Part shown: one piece after another, positions 8,819 through 17,140 of the stretch
How positions within the stretch are numbered: the stretch's first letter is position 1
Layout of the letters: each line of letters begins with the position of its first letter
Source of the DNA: Runella sp. MFBS21
GTDB taxonomy: Bacteria; Bacteroidota; Bacteroidia; Cytophagales; Spirosomataceae
Assembly: GCF_029433105.1 (NCBI RefSeq)
Contig: NZ_JARNTW010000005.1
Coordinates: forward strand, 191,659-255,658
Reading direction: 5' to 3'
DNA: 64,000 nt
The notes under the pieces: generated by a model
Database searches by the model: none
The model's input: only the letters and a program-made list of their open reading frames with translations
Told to the model about the DNA's origin: nothing
Made by a program: the position numbers and the translations under genes

Positions 8819-9577
8819 TCAGTCATTTAGGAATGTCAATAGATGATTTTGTATTTCTTTTCTTTGTTTGTCATTAGCATTATCATCCATTTCGTTGTGT
8901 GTTGTGCTTTCTAATTTTATTATTTTAATTCCAAATTTTTTTATTTCTTTTTCTGTAGGCAAAACACCCTCATCTGCTGGTTGGTCGCTTGAGCGTAACG
9001 AATATACTTTAACCTTTTTTGATTTGGGTAATTCCATTCTTCTGTTGTCAAGTGTAATTATTTTTTCTATCGTGTTTGGATATTTCTGCGGGAAAAGAGC
9101 TGTCATATCTCCACCGTTTGAATGTCCAATCAGTGTAATATGATTGTAGTTTAAGTCAGGATTTGTCTTTTTTAGTTCGTTTAAAACAAATAAGATATTG
9201 TCAGCACCGCGCTCCCAAAAAGGTCGTCTGACGACTTGTGGATTCCCTGTCAAGGGCAACAAACTGTCGGTTGCGAGTTCATGTTGAATGCTAACAACAA
9301 AAAAACCTTTGGATGCTAAAAATTCTGTCAAGTAGGAGTATGCTAAATAGTCTCCGCCTTTGTTTTGGCCGTAACCATGGCTAAAAATCACCACCTTTTG
9401 TTTTTTGGAAATGTTGGCCTTTGGTTTATAAATGGCAATAGGAATTTCTCTCTGCCTACTTTGGTCATACAATTTCAAAGTGTCAAGTCTAAAATCGCCC
9501 ATAGATTTGTTATAATCCAATTTTCCAAATGTTGAGAAACTTATCAAAATGCCTAATACGAAAATTATTCTTGTCAT
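8819..9577 (-). CDS. Secreted alpha/beta hydrolase
   Basis: The 252-residue product has an N-terminal hydrophobic signal (MTRIIFVLGILISFSTF) and an alpha/beta-hydrolase fold. Visible are the oxyanion segment VVIFSHGYG (62-70) and the nucleophile elbow GHSNGG (151-156; Ser153). Asp177 (TLDNRR) or a nearby Asp, with His227 (STTHNEM), are the likely other triad members. The family includes dienelactone hydrolases, platelet-activating-factor acetylhydrolase-like enzymes and acyl esterases; the substrate is unknown. It is the last gene of the cassette-like array, with its own terminator downstream. Confidence 0.8.
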   Translation of the reverse strand: MTRIIFVLGILISFSTFGKLDYNKSMGDFRLDTLKLYDQSRQREIPIAIYKPKANISKKQKVVIFSHGYGQNKGGDYLAYSYLTEFLASKGFFVVSIQHELATDSLLPLTGNPQVVRRPFWERGADNILFVLNELKKTNPDLNYNHITLIGHSNGGDMTALFPQKYPNTIEKIITLDNRRMELPKSKKVKVYSLRSSDQPADEGVLPTEKEIKKFGIKIIKLESTTHNEMDDNANDKQRKEIQNHLLTFLND

Positions 9578-9611
9578 CTAATTTTTCTGTTTAAATATGT
9601 TTTTGTAATGG

Positions 9612-9715
9612 ATGCTAACGGTTTTGGGATTTGTGCACTTGGAGACTCCTAAGTATTTTATTATCTACTTCAATTGTGTACTTCACCACTAAGTGACGCA
9701 AACGCTATTATGGGT
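9612..9715. repeat. attC-like palindrome E1 (weak)
   Basis: The left end GCTAACGGTTTTGGG (9614-9628) is of the same type as the other array elements. The right end GACGCAAACGCTATTATGGG (9694-9713) is degenerate. Inner segments CACTTGGAG and CACTAAGTG add partial pairing. The stop codon of the CPBP protease gene lies inside the right end. Confidence 0.4.
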
Positions 9716-10520
9716 GGATACTTTTCTCGCGTTCACTTGTTGCCAAATTTTTTGGTTTAAAGATAATAATTGTCAATATACCCCAGACTGTTATCAAAAA
9801 TCCCATATAATTTACAATGTTGTTGTTGGCAAGGTCTGCTGTAAATGCGATATCTATGGTTGAATGAAAAATAGCACAAATTAAAATACTTGCTTTGGAG
9901 GAGTTGTAAAGCCAAGTCAGTAATACACTTCCTGTGAGTAGACTAAATGTCCATCCCAATATTCCTGCAAATTCCATGGAGACGTAAGTGGGTCTGTAAA
10001 AGAAAAGAGGCCAATGCCAAATAGCCCAAAATACTGTCAAGATAATACTTGAATTTAATGCATTAAATTTTTCCTGAAACCTTGGTAACGCAAAACCACG
10101 CCAACCCACTTCTTCCCCAAAGCCAAAGAAGATTAAGTTGTAAATGAAAAATGTCAATAAGTTGAATTGAGGAAACTCTTCTGAAGTTAAAAGCCCAGCT
10201 AAATTGATGGGCGAGTTGTCAACGAAATAATTTATAATTGTCGCAATAAAAACGAGTAAGAATGGACTTAATAATGCAATAGTCAAATAAATGAGTGGTC
10301 GTGCCTGTAAGCATTTTTTAACTAAAAGTTTTACTCCTTGTTTTTTTTGATATATCCAAGTTGTTAGAAATGAAGCGATTAGAGGCCCAAAACCTCCAAT
10401 GCCGTGGTGATAAGGCAAAGTTGGCAAATGGGGCAAACCAAAAGTATGTCCATACAACGGAAGCCAAATAGTCCAACTAATTAAATAAGCAAGTCCGAAA
10501 TATGTTATAAGTTGTTTCAT
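9708..10520 (-). CDS. CPBP-family intramembrane metalloprotease
   Basis: The 270-residue polytopic membrane protein has the CPBP/CAAX-type protease (Abi, PF02517) motifs. They are EEVGWR (136-141; motif 1, EExxxR), AIWHWPLFF (166-174; motif 2 with His169) and CAIFHSTIDI (215-224; motif 3 with His219). These residues form the glutamate/histidine active site. Bacterial homologues process peptides or act in bacteriocin self-immunity and envelope signalling; no partner is encoded nearby. The C-terminal SEREKSIHP runs into the attC-like element, so the stop codon is supplied by cassette-boundary sequence. Confidence 0.85.
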   Translation of the reverse strand: MKQLITYFGLAYLISWTIWLPLYGHTFGLPHLPTLPYHHGIGGFGPLIASFLTTWIYQKKQGVKLLVKKCLQARPLIYLTIALLSPFLLVFIATIINYFVDNSPINLAGLLTSEEFPQFNLLTFFIYNLIFFGFGEEVGWRGFALPRFQEKFNALNSSIILTVFWAIWHWPLFFYRPTYVSMEFAGILGWTFSLLTGSVLLTWLYNSSKASILICAIFHSTIDIAFTADLANNNIVNYMGFLITVWGILTIIIFKPKNLATSEREKSIHP

Positions 10521-10690
10521 TTATTTTGATGGTTGTCGTATTTGTGTTTATTATCAAGTAGTTATGGTTGAAATAGCTTGAGGTCGGACCTCACGAACGG
10601 TACAAGGTTTCAATTTATGACTAACATTTAATAGGAGTACTTATCTTCGATTTTGCCTTATTGGCTGGCATTTGTAGTCCTGCCTCATTT
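10521..10690. repeat. Intergenic with a 15-bp palindrome
   Basis: This gap carries the palindrome TGAGGTC-G-GACCTCA (10579-10593) and a GACTAACATTT sequence (about 10620) of the left-box type. No matching GTTRGC right box is evident, so it is at best a degraded array element. Confidence 0.35.
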
Positions 10691-11434
10691 TTAACTATTC
10701 AAATATTTATTTGGAATGTTTGTTGGAAAGTAGTGAATACCATAGTTGGCTTTAATCAACAATGAAACGACTTCATAAATATCTTTTTCAGATCTCTGAA
10801 ATTGTCTTAATAAACCCATCATTGCGTAACTTATTGGATTTACAGAAGGTACAAATGTTTCCCATTCATAGCCCTTTCCCCAGATAAGTCCTTTTACAGT
10901 TATTGTCAAGTCAGCTTGCTTTGAAATCAAAAATTTTAAAATATCTAAACTTTTGTTTGAATCTTGGTTTACTGTATGAAAGATTGGTGTGTGTCCACCA
11001 AAACCGTTCTCATCAAATCCTGCTTTTGAATTAATATCTGCCCCGTGTTTTACAAGAACTTTTGCGCAAGACAAATGATTATATTCAGCACAAATGTGAA
11101 GTAGTGAAACTTCAAAAAGTGGTGTGAATGTACAGTTGAATGAATATCTTTTCGTAAGTGCACTTTTGTCTACTGCCAATTGTTTGTCAAGCAAAAAATC
11201 GTTGTCTAACAATACAGAAAGTAAAATTTTATCTTCAAAATCTAAACCATTGTCAACAAAAGCCTGAATACAACTTTTAAATAATGGGCCACGGGTGTAC
11301 ATATTTATAAGTTCGTAAACTAATGGTTTTCCATTTATGATTGCATTTGGATTAATTCCATTTTTGAAACAATCCCTTATTCCCTCAACAGAATGCAGTT
11401 CAAAGTTTGTGATAATTTTTTGTAAATAGTCCAT
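10691..11434 (-). CDS. Ankyrin-repeat protein
   Basis: The 247-residue cytoplasmic protein has an ankyrin-type solenoid. The clearest repeat is SLLHICAEYNHLSCAKVLVK followed by HGADINSKAG (residues ~110-140), preceded by a degenerate N-terminal repeat (DCFKNGINPNA). A second repeat, TPIFHTVNQDSNKSLDILKF, follows with LISKQADLTITV. Ankyrin repeats bind other proteins; there is no enzymatic domain and no partner can be inferred. It is a single-gene unit within the array. Confidence 0.8.
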   Translation of the reverse strand: MDYLQKIITNFELHSVEGIRDCFKNGINPNAIINGKPLVYELINMYTRGPLFKSCIQAFVDNGLDFEDKILLSVLLDNDFLLDKQLAVDKSALTKRYSFNCTFTPLFEVSLLHICAEYNHLSCAKVLVKHGADINSKAGFDENGFGGHTPIFHTVNQDSNKSLDILKFLISKQADLTITVKGLIWGKGYEWETFVPSVNPISYAMMGLLRQFQRSEKDIYEVVSLLIKANYGIHYFPTNIPNKYLNS

Positions 11435-11502
11435 TTGATTTCAAGGTTTGTAGGTTCTTGCACGACAGCCCCCGGTTTTGGTATTGTCGAAAGTTAAGAT
11501 TT

Positions 11503-12408
11503 TTAGTTTAAATTTCTGTATTCTAAGGGTGTATGTCCTGTTTTTTGTTTGAAAAGTTTACTGAAATATTGTGGATACTCAAAACCTAATGAATAGGCAA
11601 TTTCACTTATCGAATTGTGAGTATTGAGTAAGATGTTTTTTGCTTCTTCGATGAGATAATAATGTATTTGATCTTGAGCATTCATTCCTGTTTCTTTTTT
11701 TAGCAAATCGCTTAAATAATTTGCCGATAAATGGACATTATCTGCCAAATACTTTACTGTAGGTAAACCTTTTTCTTTAAGAAGCTCTGTCTTGAAATAG
11801 TTTTTGAGTAAAGTTTGAACTTGTGAAACTGTATTTGAATTTGTGTTTTTACGTGTAATAAATTGGCGGCTATAATAACGACTACAGTAATTTAATAACA
11901 GTTCTATATTTGAAACCAATATAGCCTGACTGTGATTGTCGATGTTTTCGTGTAGTTCGGTTTCAATTTTTTGTATGCATTCGTATAGAATTTGCTTTTC
12001 TTTGTCAGACAAATGCAATGCTTCGGAAGTTTCGTAATTGAAAAAAGTATAATCGTTCATCTTGCTGCCCAATGACGTTCCACGAAGTAGGTCGGGGTGA
12101 AAAAATAAACCCCAACCCATCATATCGTCTCTTTTTTCAATTTCATTATCCATAATAAGAACTTGTTTGGGTGCAATGCAAATCAAGCTACCGTCTTGGA
12201 AATCAAGTGATTGTCGTCCATATCGTAATTTGTTAGCACAATAATTTTTAAACATTATTGAGTAAAAGTCGGCACTCATTCGTGTTCCGTCCTCTATATA
12301 TTCATCTGTTTTACTGAAATCTACCACTGAGATCAAAGGGTGATTCGTTTTGCATTTGACAAAGTTATTGATTTCTGAAATGTTTTTTAATTGGATAATC
12401 GGCTTCAT
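11503..12408 (-). CDS. AraC-family transcriptional regulator (paired with SDR)
   Basis: The 301-residue product has an N-terminal cupin-like sensing domain (~1-170) and a C-terminal AraC DNA-binding domain. The two helix-turn-helices are TVKYLADNVHLSANYLSDLL and SISEIAYSLGFEYPQYFSKL, followed by the signature FKQKTGHTPLEYR. The start overlaps the last 4 bases of the upstream SDR gene (ATGA, 12405-12408), so the two are translationally coupled. The regulator probably controls the SDR operon in response to a small molecule handled by the reductase; this is inference from context. Confidence 0.87.
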   Translation of the reverse strand: MKPIIQLKNISEINNFVKCKTNHPLISVVDFSKTDEYIEDGTRMSADFYSIMFKNYCANKLRYGRQSLDFQDGSLICIAPKQVLIMDNEIEKRDDMMGWGLFFHPDLLRGTSLGSKMNDYTFFNYETSEALHLSDKEKQILYECIQKIETELHENIDNHSQAILVSNIELLLNYCSRYYSRQFITRKNTNSNTVSQVQTLLKNYFKTELLKEKGLPTVKYLADNVHLSANYLSDLLKKETGMNAQDQIHYYLIEEAKNILLNTHNSISEIAYSLGFEYPQYFSKLFKQKTGHTPLEYRNLN

Positions 12409-13226
12409 GACAGTTGACTCATTATGATTTTATCAAATAATTTATCTCCGAGGTATATTCTCATCCAAACCATCGGTTTAGCCCACAAACCAACTCTATA
12501 TCTTGTTTTTGGCTTTGTTTCATTTACAATTTTAGAAACAGTTTTAGAGATCACTGTTGGTTTTGAGCCTTGTCCTTTATCGTACATTTTTTTAGTTGCT
12601 GTTACAAGTTGATTTGTCAGAGAGGAATAGGCTCCTTTTGATGAAAATTGACTGATATTCTTTAGCATAACCTCTCCAAATTCAGTTGCTATGACACCTG
12701 GCTCTAGAACCACAACTTTAATATTGAATTCTTGTAGCTCTAATCTTAAACAATCGCTAAAACCTTCAACGGCGTGCTTACTGGCGTGATACCAAGCACC
12801 CATTGGGGTGTACATTTTACCACCCATTGAAGACGTATTAATGATAGTTCCGCTTTTTGCTTGACGCATGTAAGGCACCACTTTTTGTGTAATAGTAGCT
12901 AATCCAAATAAATTTACTTCAAATTGTTTTCTGGCTTCATCAACAGGGATATCCTCAACTGCTCCATAAAGTCCATAACCGGCATTGTTCCACAGTACAT
13001 CAATTTTGCTTTCATGTTTGATGATTGTATCCACCACATTTTGAATGTCGTTTTCATTGGTTACATCCATTTGAATGGGGTACCCTCCCATATTTTTGAG
13101 GTCTTGCATGTGGTCAATGCGTCTTGCAACCGTATATACTGTATGCCCTTCTTGGATTAGTGCTTTGGCTGTCTCTTTGCCCATTCCAGAACTTGCACCT
13201 GTGATTAAAATTACTTTTTTGCTCAT
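12405..13226 (-). CDS. Short-chain dehydrogenase/reductase (classical SDR)
   Basis: The 273-residue Rossmann enzyme has cofactor motif TGASSGMG (9-16), an Arg pair after strand 2 (VARRID) suggesting NADPH preference, NNAG (80-83), catalytic Ser132/Ser133 and the YHASK pair (Tyr146, Lys150). It is closely similar to the SDR at 19872-20684 (both share ...ARR...MQDL, VTNE/VTKE, PMGxWYHASK and the C-terminal FDK-IMSQ), so the two are paralogous cassette genes. It is coupled by a 4-bp overlap to an AraC regulator. Substrate unknown; likely a carbonyl reductase. Confidence 0.88.
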   Translation of the reverse strand: MSKKVILITGASSGMGKETAKALIQEGHTVYTVARRIDHMQDLKNMGGYPIQMDVTNENDIQNVVDTIIKHESKIDVLWNNAGYGLYGAVEDIPVDEARKQFEVNLFGLATITQKVVPYMRQAKSGTIINTSSMGGKMYTPMGAWYHASKHAVEGFSDCLRLELQEFNIKVVVLEPGVIATEFGEVMLKNISQFSSKGAYSSLTNQLVTATKKMYDKGQGSKPTVISKTVSKIVNETKPKTRYRVGLWAKPMVWMRIYLGDKLFDKIIMSQLS

Positions 13227-13572
13227 TTTTTTATATTTTGAAATTACACTGCAAATGTCAATCTAATGAGCGGTTGTTTGTCAATACAAATTCTAGGTTG
13301 TTGTATACTTTTTACGGATTGTAGGGGCTTTATAGCCTTGTAGGCAGTGGTTGGGCGATGGTCTGGATTAAGCCTCTCGAAGGCTTTGGGGACCTATGAG
13401 CTCTAAAAGCAAAAAAGCAGGCCAAAACTTGCTTTCAGAGTAAGTTGCACAAAAAAAGGTTTGGCAAGTATTCATCGCTAAGCTAGCTGCCAGCCCAAGT
13501 TGAAGGATTTGGGGATTTCATGGCTTGGCCTACGGCCACCACGAATGCTTAGTTATTACATGCTGTTTTTTA
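13227..13572. other. Intergenic, 346 bp, several small inverted repeats
   Basis: No gene is seen. The gap contains small hairpins such as AAGCCT-CTCGA-AGGCTT (around 13373) and TTGGCC-TACGGCCA (around 13525). It also has TCTAATGAGCGG near 13265 and GCTTAGTTATTACATG near 13550, which loosely resemble the outer boxes of the array elements. I could not align it convincingly with the better elements. Confidence 0.4.
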
Positions 13573-14652
13573 TCATTTTTCTTCCAACGCTTGAAATATT
13601 TTACCAAGAATGAAATATGCTCTTGTATGAGGATACCAATTTCCATAGGCACCAGAGGTCATAGCAATGACCATATTCTCTTCAGGAACAACCACCAAAT
13701 GATTACCACCATTTCCTGATGCCCATAGATAGTTTATTTCTCTGTTGCCAAACTTCCTTTTTGTTTTGTACCAAAGCATGCCATAGCCGTCAGCCAATGG
13801 GTTGTAGTTGCCTATTGCAGAGGAGTTTTCGTTCAATAATCGATTTATATAGTCATAATCGGCTAACTGTTTGTTTCCCCATTTTCCTTGATTTGCAACC
13901 AATAATCCCAATTTTGCAAAGTCCAGCGTGGAAATGTAAAGATTTCCAGCAGCACCAGTTTGATTGGCAGCATTGGTGTACCAATAAAACTCTTTGATTT
14001 CTAAAGGGTCAAAAACTTTTTGTTTAGCATAGTCTCTTAGACTCATACCCGATTTTTCTTCAATGATGGCTCCAATCAAAACGGCATTGATATCTGCATA
14101 GACCCATTTTTTCCCAGGCTCGCTTGATAGTGGAACGCTTAACAAGTAGCTTAACCATTCATCTTTTGCTATCCATTTTCCTTCGCTACCCATTGTTTTA
14201 GAATTGTCAGAATCGGCATCCAAACCAGAAACCATATTCAGTAGATGAATGAGTTTCACCTTTTTATAATCTTCGTGAAGAGAAGGATACTTTTCCTTAG
14301 GAAAAAATGAATAAACGTCTTGCTCTAAATTTTTCACCAATCCGTCTTTTATAGCTACCCCCAAAAGTAAAGCGGTAATACTCTTTCCAGCAGACCGAAT
14401 ATCATGAATGTGATTACGCCAAAACGTATTATAGTAATTTTCCAATACAATTTTATTGTCTTTAATCACAATCAGTCCTCGATAATCTCTTTGTCTAAAT
14501 TTAGAAATTGTATCGGTAAGGGCAGTGATGGAGTCTTGATTGAAACCCGCATCCGCTGGACTAACAGCAGGAATATGGGGGATAGCTTTCATTTGAGCAA
14601 AGGATGAGTATGCCAGAAACAAAAGAAAGAATGTTAAGGTTTTTTGTTTCAT
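13573..14652 (-). CDS. Secreted serine hydrolase (class C beta-lactamase fold)
   Basis: After a signal peptide (MKQKTLTFFLLFLAYSSFAQ) the 359-residue protein shows the beta-lactamase/transpeptidase-like fold. The SxxK motif is SAGK (IRSAGKSITALLLG) and the YxN-like motif is YAD (WVYADINAVLIGA), with a C-terminal GNGGNH segment at the KTG-equivalent position. Family members include esterases, 6-aminohexanoate-dimer hydrolase-like enzymes and D-aminopeptidases; true beta-lactamase activity is not implied. The start at 14652 is preferred over ATG 14676 because it begins the signal peptide exactly. It is a single-gene unit flanked by element E2 upstream. Confidence 0.85.
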   Translation of the reverse strand: MKQKTLTFFLLFLAYSSFAQMKAIPHIPAVSPADAGFNQDSITALTDTISKFRQRDYRGLIVIKDNKIVLENYYNTFWRNHIHDIRSAGKSITALLLGVAIKDGLVKNLEQDVYSFFPKEKYPSLHEDYKKVKLIHLLNMVSGLDADSDNSKTMGSEGKWIAKDEWLSYLLSVPLSSEPGKKWVYADINAVLIGAIIEEKSGMSLRDYAKQKVFDPLEIKEFYWYTNAANQTGAAGNLYISTLDFAKLGLLVANQGKWGNKQLADYDYINRLLNENSSAIGNYNPLADGYGMLWYKTKRKFGNREINYLWASGNGGNHLVVVPEENMVIAMTSGAYGNWYPHTRAYFILGKIFQALEEK

Positions 14653-14699
14653 GCTTCGAAGTGAGCTTAATATCATCGTTTTGATTTTCAGTCTAAAAT

Positions 14700-14839
14700 A
14701 GTCGCTAATGGTTCGGGTATTGCCGAAGGCGAGGTAAATCTAAGCACTTCATTTCCATAAATGTACAAGAGTTTACTAGAAATACAAAAGCTGAAGTTTG
14801 CACTTCAGCCCTGCTTTGCCAATACCTTGTTAGCGACTG
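14700..14839. repeat. attC-like palindrome E2
   Basis: The left arm AGTCGCTAATGGTTCGGGTA continues TTGCC. The right arm reads TTGCCAATACCTTGTTAGCG and then ACTG. Read as reverse complements, the arms share GTCGCTAA and GGTATTGGC, with a few bulged bases between the two blocks, as in attC R and L boxes. The 90-bp middle has its own small hairpin (CTGAAGTTTGCACTTCAG). It is closely similar to E5 at 19097-19214. Confidence 0.6.
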
Positions 14840-14850
14840 CCACATGGGTG

Positions 14851-15165
14851 TTAAACGATTTTTAACGATTGAATTAAACCGTCGTGAAATTCATATAGAT
14901 AAGTCATCACAATCGGACTTCCGGGAAACGTTCCTGAAACTTCAGTTTTCAAGGTATGTTTGGTTTCCGAATACTCAAGAGGTGTCATTGTTGCCTGATA
15001 TTTTTTATTAGCCTCATCTATCCACTTTTCTATTTCTTTCCTGCCGTTGTGAGTTTTTCCTTCATCAAAAACTACGGCTGTTTCAGTAAAACAATTTGCA
15101 TAAGCAACGCTATCAAAGTTGTTTTGTGTTTTAATTAAATTGGTAACTACTTTTGGTAAGTTCAT
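14851..15165 (-). CDS. NTF2-like / SnoaL-type small protein
   Basis: This 104-residue protein has the typical start of nuclear-transport-factor-2-like proteins: a helix followed by FDSVAYANCFTETAVVFDEG and the GRKEIEKWIDEA helix, then two to three strands. Such proteins are small enzymes or ligand-binding domains (ketosteroid isomerase/SnoaL fold). It begins 24 bp after the stop codon of the SDR gene at 15189-15983 and is probably in the same transcript. Catalytic residues cannot be assigned. Confidence 0.8.
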   Translation of the reverse strand: MNLPKVVTNLIKTQNNFDSVAYANCFTETAVVFDEGKTHNGRKEIEKWIDEANKKYQATMTPLEYSETKHTLKTEVSGTFPGSPIVMTYLYEFHDGLIQSLKIV

Positions 15166-15188
15166 TTTTTTATTTTTTTTAGTTATTA

Positions 15189-15983
15189 TTAAATAGTTGG
15201 TACTGTGCCGCCGTCGATTACGTATTCTGTGCCGGTTAAATAATTTGCTCTTGGCGACACAAGAAAACCGACCAACTCGGCTACATCTTCCGGCTCAGCA
15301 GGTCTGCCATGCGGTATTCCACCCAGTGCATCCATAACACTTTGCCGGGCTTCTTCTATCGTACTATTTGCGTTTCTTGCAATCTCGCCCAACCAGGCTT
15401 TGGATGCTGAGGTATTTATCCATCCCGGCGAAACAGTCAGTACACGAACACCTTTAGCCGCAACTTCATTTGATAAACTTTTACTGTAGTTTCTCAATCC
15501 TGCTTTTGCAGCTGCATAAGGCAAAGTAGAATCGTACAAAGGTAGAATGCCTTGGATAGAAGCTATGTGAATGATAACACCGCTTTTTCGTTCAATCATC
15601 TGTGGCAGAAATCCTCTGTCTAAACGAATGGGGGCAAGCAAATTAGCTTGTAAGGTTGATTCCCAATCTTCGTCAGTTAATACCGCAAAACCACCCGCCG
15701 GTGTTAGCGAAGAACCAAGGTTGTTCACAAGAATGTCTAGCCTGCCATAAGTCGAAAGCACTTCGCTGACTACTTTTTGTGCATCTTCTGCTTTGCTTAA
15801 ATCGGAAGAAATGAAATGCAAATTACTGTTTTCTTTTTCAGGAGGATTTCTTGCCGTAATAATAACGGTCGCACCTGCTATTGAAAGTCGCTCTGCAATT
15901 GCTCTTCCTGCTCCTTTTGTACCTCCTGTCACTAAGGCAATTTTGCCCGATAATTCATTGTTGAAATTAAATTCTTGTTCCAT
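15189..15983 (-). CDS. Short-chain dehydrogenase/reductase
   Basis: The 264-residue classical SDR has TGGTKGAG (19-26), NNLG in place of NNAG (87-90), catalytic Ser142 (HIASIQG) and Tyr156/Lys160 (YAAAK). Its C-terminal LTGTEYVIDGGTVPTI is typical of FabG-like SDRs. It is divergent from an HxlR-type regulator (16109-16477) across a 125-bp promoter region, and upstream of an NTF2-like gene. The likely role is reduction of a xenobiotic or carbonyl compound under HxlR control; the substrate is not known. Confidence 0.88.
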   Translation of the reverse strand: MEQEFNFNNELSGKIALVTGGTKGAGRAIAERLSIAGATVIITARNPPEKENSNLHFISSDLSKAEDAQKVVSEVLSTYGRLDILVNNLGSSLTPAGGFAVLTDEDWESTLQANLLAPIRLDRGFLPQMIERKSGVIIHIASIQGILPLYDSTLPYAAAKAGLRNYSKSLSNEVAAKGVRVLTVSPGWINTSASKAWLGEIARNANSTIEEARQSVMDALGGIPHGRPAEPEDVAELVGFLVSPRANYLTGTEYVIDGGTVPTI

Positions 15984-16108
15984 TGGTTAAATTATTTAGG
16001 GCAAAGTTGAGACATATGTACAGTTCTTACAAGTACGGAATTATGATTCATATAGGGATAAATTTTTCCCCTATTGTACGATTTGGAACATAGGTGTACT
16101 TTTGTTTT

Positions 16109-16477
16109 ATGTATGAAAGAAAGATTTTGCCAAACTTGAATTGTGGTTTGGATCTGATAGGCGAAGTGCTGTATGGCAAATGGAAAATCCGTTTGCTGTG
16201 GTTTATCAACGAAGGGCATAAACGTCCAAGCGAATTGCAACGAAAAATTCCTGATGCTACGAGACGTGTGCTCAATATTCAGTTGAAAGAGTTGGAAGAC
16301 CACGAACTGATTACAAAGAAAATTTATCCTGTAGTACCACCAAAAGTGGAATATTCACTAACCGATTTCGGTCAAACGCTGATTCCCGTAATTGCTGCCT
16401 TGGGAAACTGGGGCGACATAAATGAAGAGCAATTGCGATCGGTTATTTTGAAGCGTTTGAAGTCTGAAAGTCAGTAG
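16109..16477 (+). CDS. HxlR-family winged-helix regulator
   Basis: The 122-residue HxlR-type protein has an N-terminal Cys (NCGLD), the motif GKWKIRLLWFINEGHKRPSE, the recognition region LNIQLKELEDHELITKK and the wing VPPKVEYSLTDFGQTLIPVI. Family members sense electrophiles, often through the N-terminal Cys, and usually control a divergent oxidoreductase, here the SDR at 15189-15983. The start is ATG 16109 rather than GTG 16094. A TAnnTTTG-like box, TACTTTTG (16097-16104), sits just upstream, implying a very short leader. It is the only plus-strand gene in the array. Confidence 0.88.
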   Translation: MYERKILPNLNCGLDLIGEVLYGKWKIRLLWFINEGHKRPSELQRKIPDATRRVLNIQLKELEDHELITKKIYPVVPPKVEYSLTDFGQTLIPVIAALGNWGDINEEQLRSVILKRLKSESQ

Positions 16478-16511
16478 TTTGATTTGGGGGGCGTGAGTTT
16501 AGAAGTAGTTG

Positions 16512-16620
16512 CTGCTAACGGTTTACATATTGGCGATGGTGAGGCATTTTTAGCATTAATGCTCATATGAAGCACAAATATCAGCTAGAAGTACAAATTC
16601 GAACGGCCGATGCCCGTTTT
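16512..16620. repeat. attC-like element E3, left half only
   Basis: GCTGCTAACGGTTTACATAT (from 16511) is a left box, followed by a ~100-bp stretch with AGCACAAATATCAGC-type sequence as in other elements. The expected GTTRGC right box is missing; instead the truncated STM3941-type gene runs into the element at about 16622. Confidence 0.45.
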
Positions 16621-16877
16621 ACTTCGCCTTGTTTTGTTGTTCTGTCCCAAATACCATTTTCAGTAATTATAATTTGTGGTTTTCTGTCAAAAATTTGAAA
16701 AAATCCGACAACAATACCAAGTCCAAAAAAGCAAGTGCTCAGCCAACCCATTATATAATTTGTTGTCCCAACTTGCTCTTTGTTTATCATCCAAATTCCG
16801 ATTGCTACAAAAGGGATTGTCAATGCGAAAATTTTCAGCCCTTTTAATGGTATTTTGTAAAGTTTAATTTCTTCCAT
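16581..16877 (-). pseudogene. STM3941-family membrane protein, C-terminally truncated
   Basis: The first ~88 residues match the N-terminus of STM3941-type proteins: MEEIKLYKIPLKGLKIF, two membrane helices, then QIIITENGIWDRTTKQGEVK. The family normally continues for another ~80 residues. Here the frame instead reads into attC-like DNA (RASAVRICTSS) and stops. The break point coincides with the right side of element E3, so the truncation probably arose by recombination or deletion at that element. Function of the family is unknown. Confidence 0.65.
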
Positions 16878-16918
16878 TTTCAATTTTAACTGCGTGAATC
16901 GGTTGCGTCTTACAATAT

Positions 16919-17083
16919 TACCGCTAACGGTTATGGCTTTGCGTTCGAGCGAGTTTCGGAGCATCCCAAGAGCTTTCGGAACCAGCCAGCATTGCACTTG
17001 AATAGCAGCACAAAGCTCCATGTTTACACCGCGCCGACGGTCGGAGGCAGTTCGTCTGACATCAAACCCGTGTGATAGGCTGG
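16919..17083. repeat. attC-like palindrome E4
   Basis: The left box is TTACCGCTAACGGTTATGGC (16918-16937). The right part is GACATCAAACCCGTGTGATA (17058-17077), where the usual GTGTTRGC has become GTGATAGGC. The middle contains AGCACAAAGCTCCATGTTTACACCGC-type sequence, also present in E8, and a small hairpin (CCGACGGTCGG). Confidence 0.5.
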
Positions 17084-17140
17084 GGTTTTTATCGTTCGTT
17101 TCGGCTTAAAGTTAGACAAAAAAAAAGCGTTTGTAAAATT

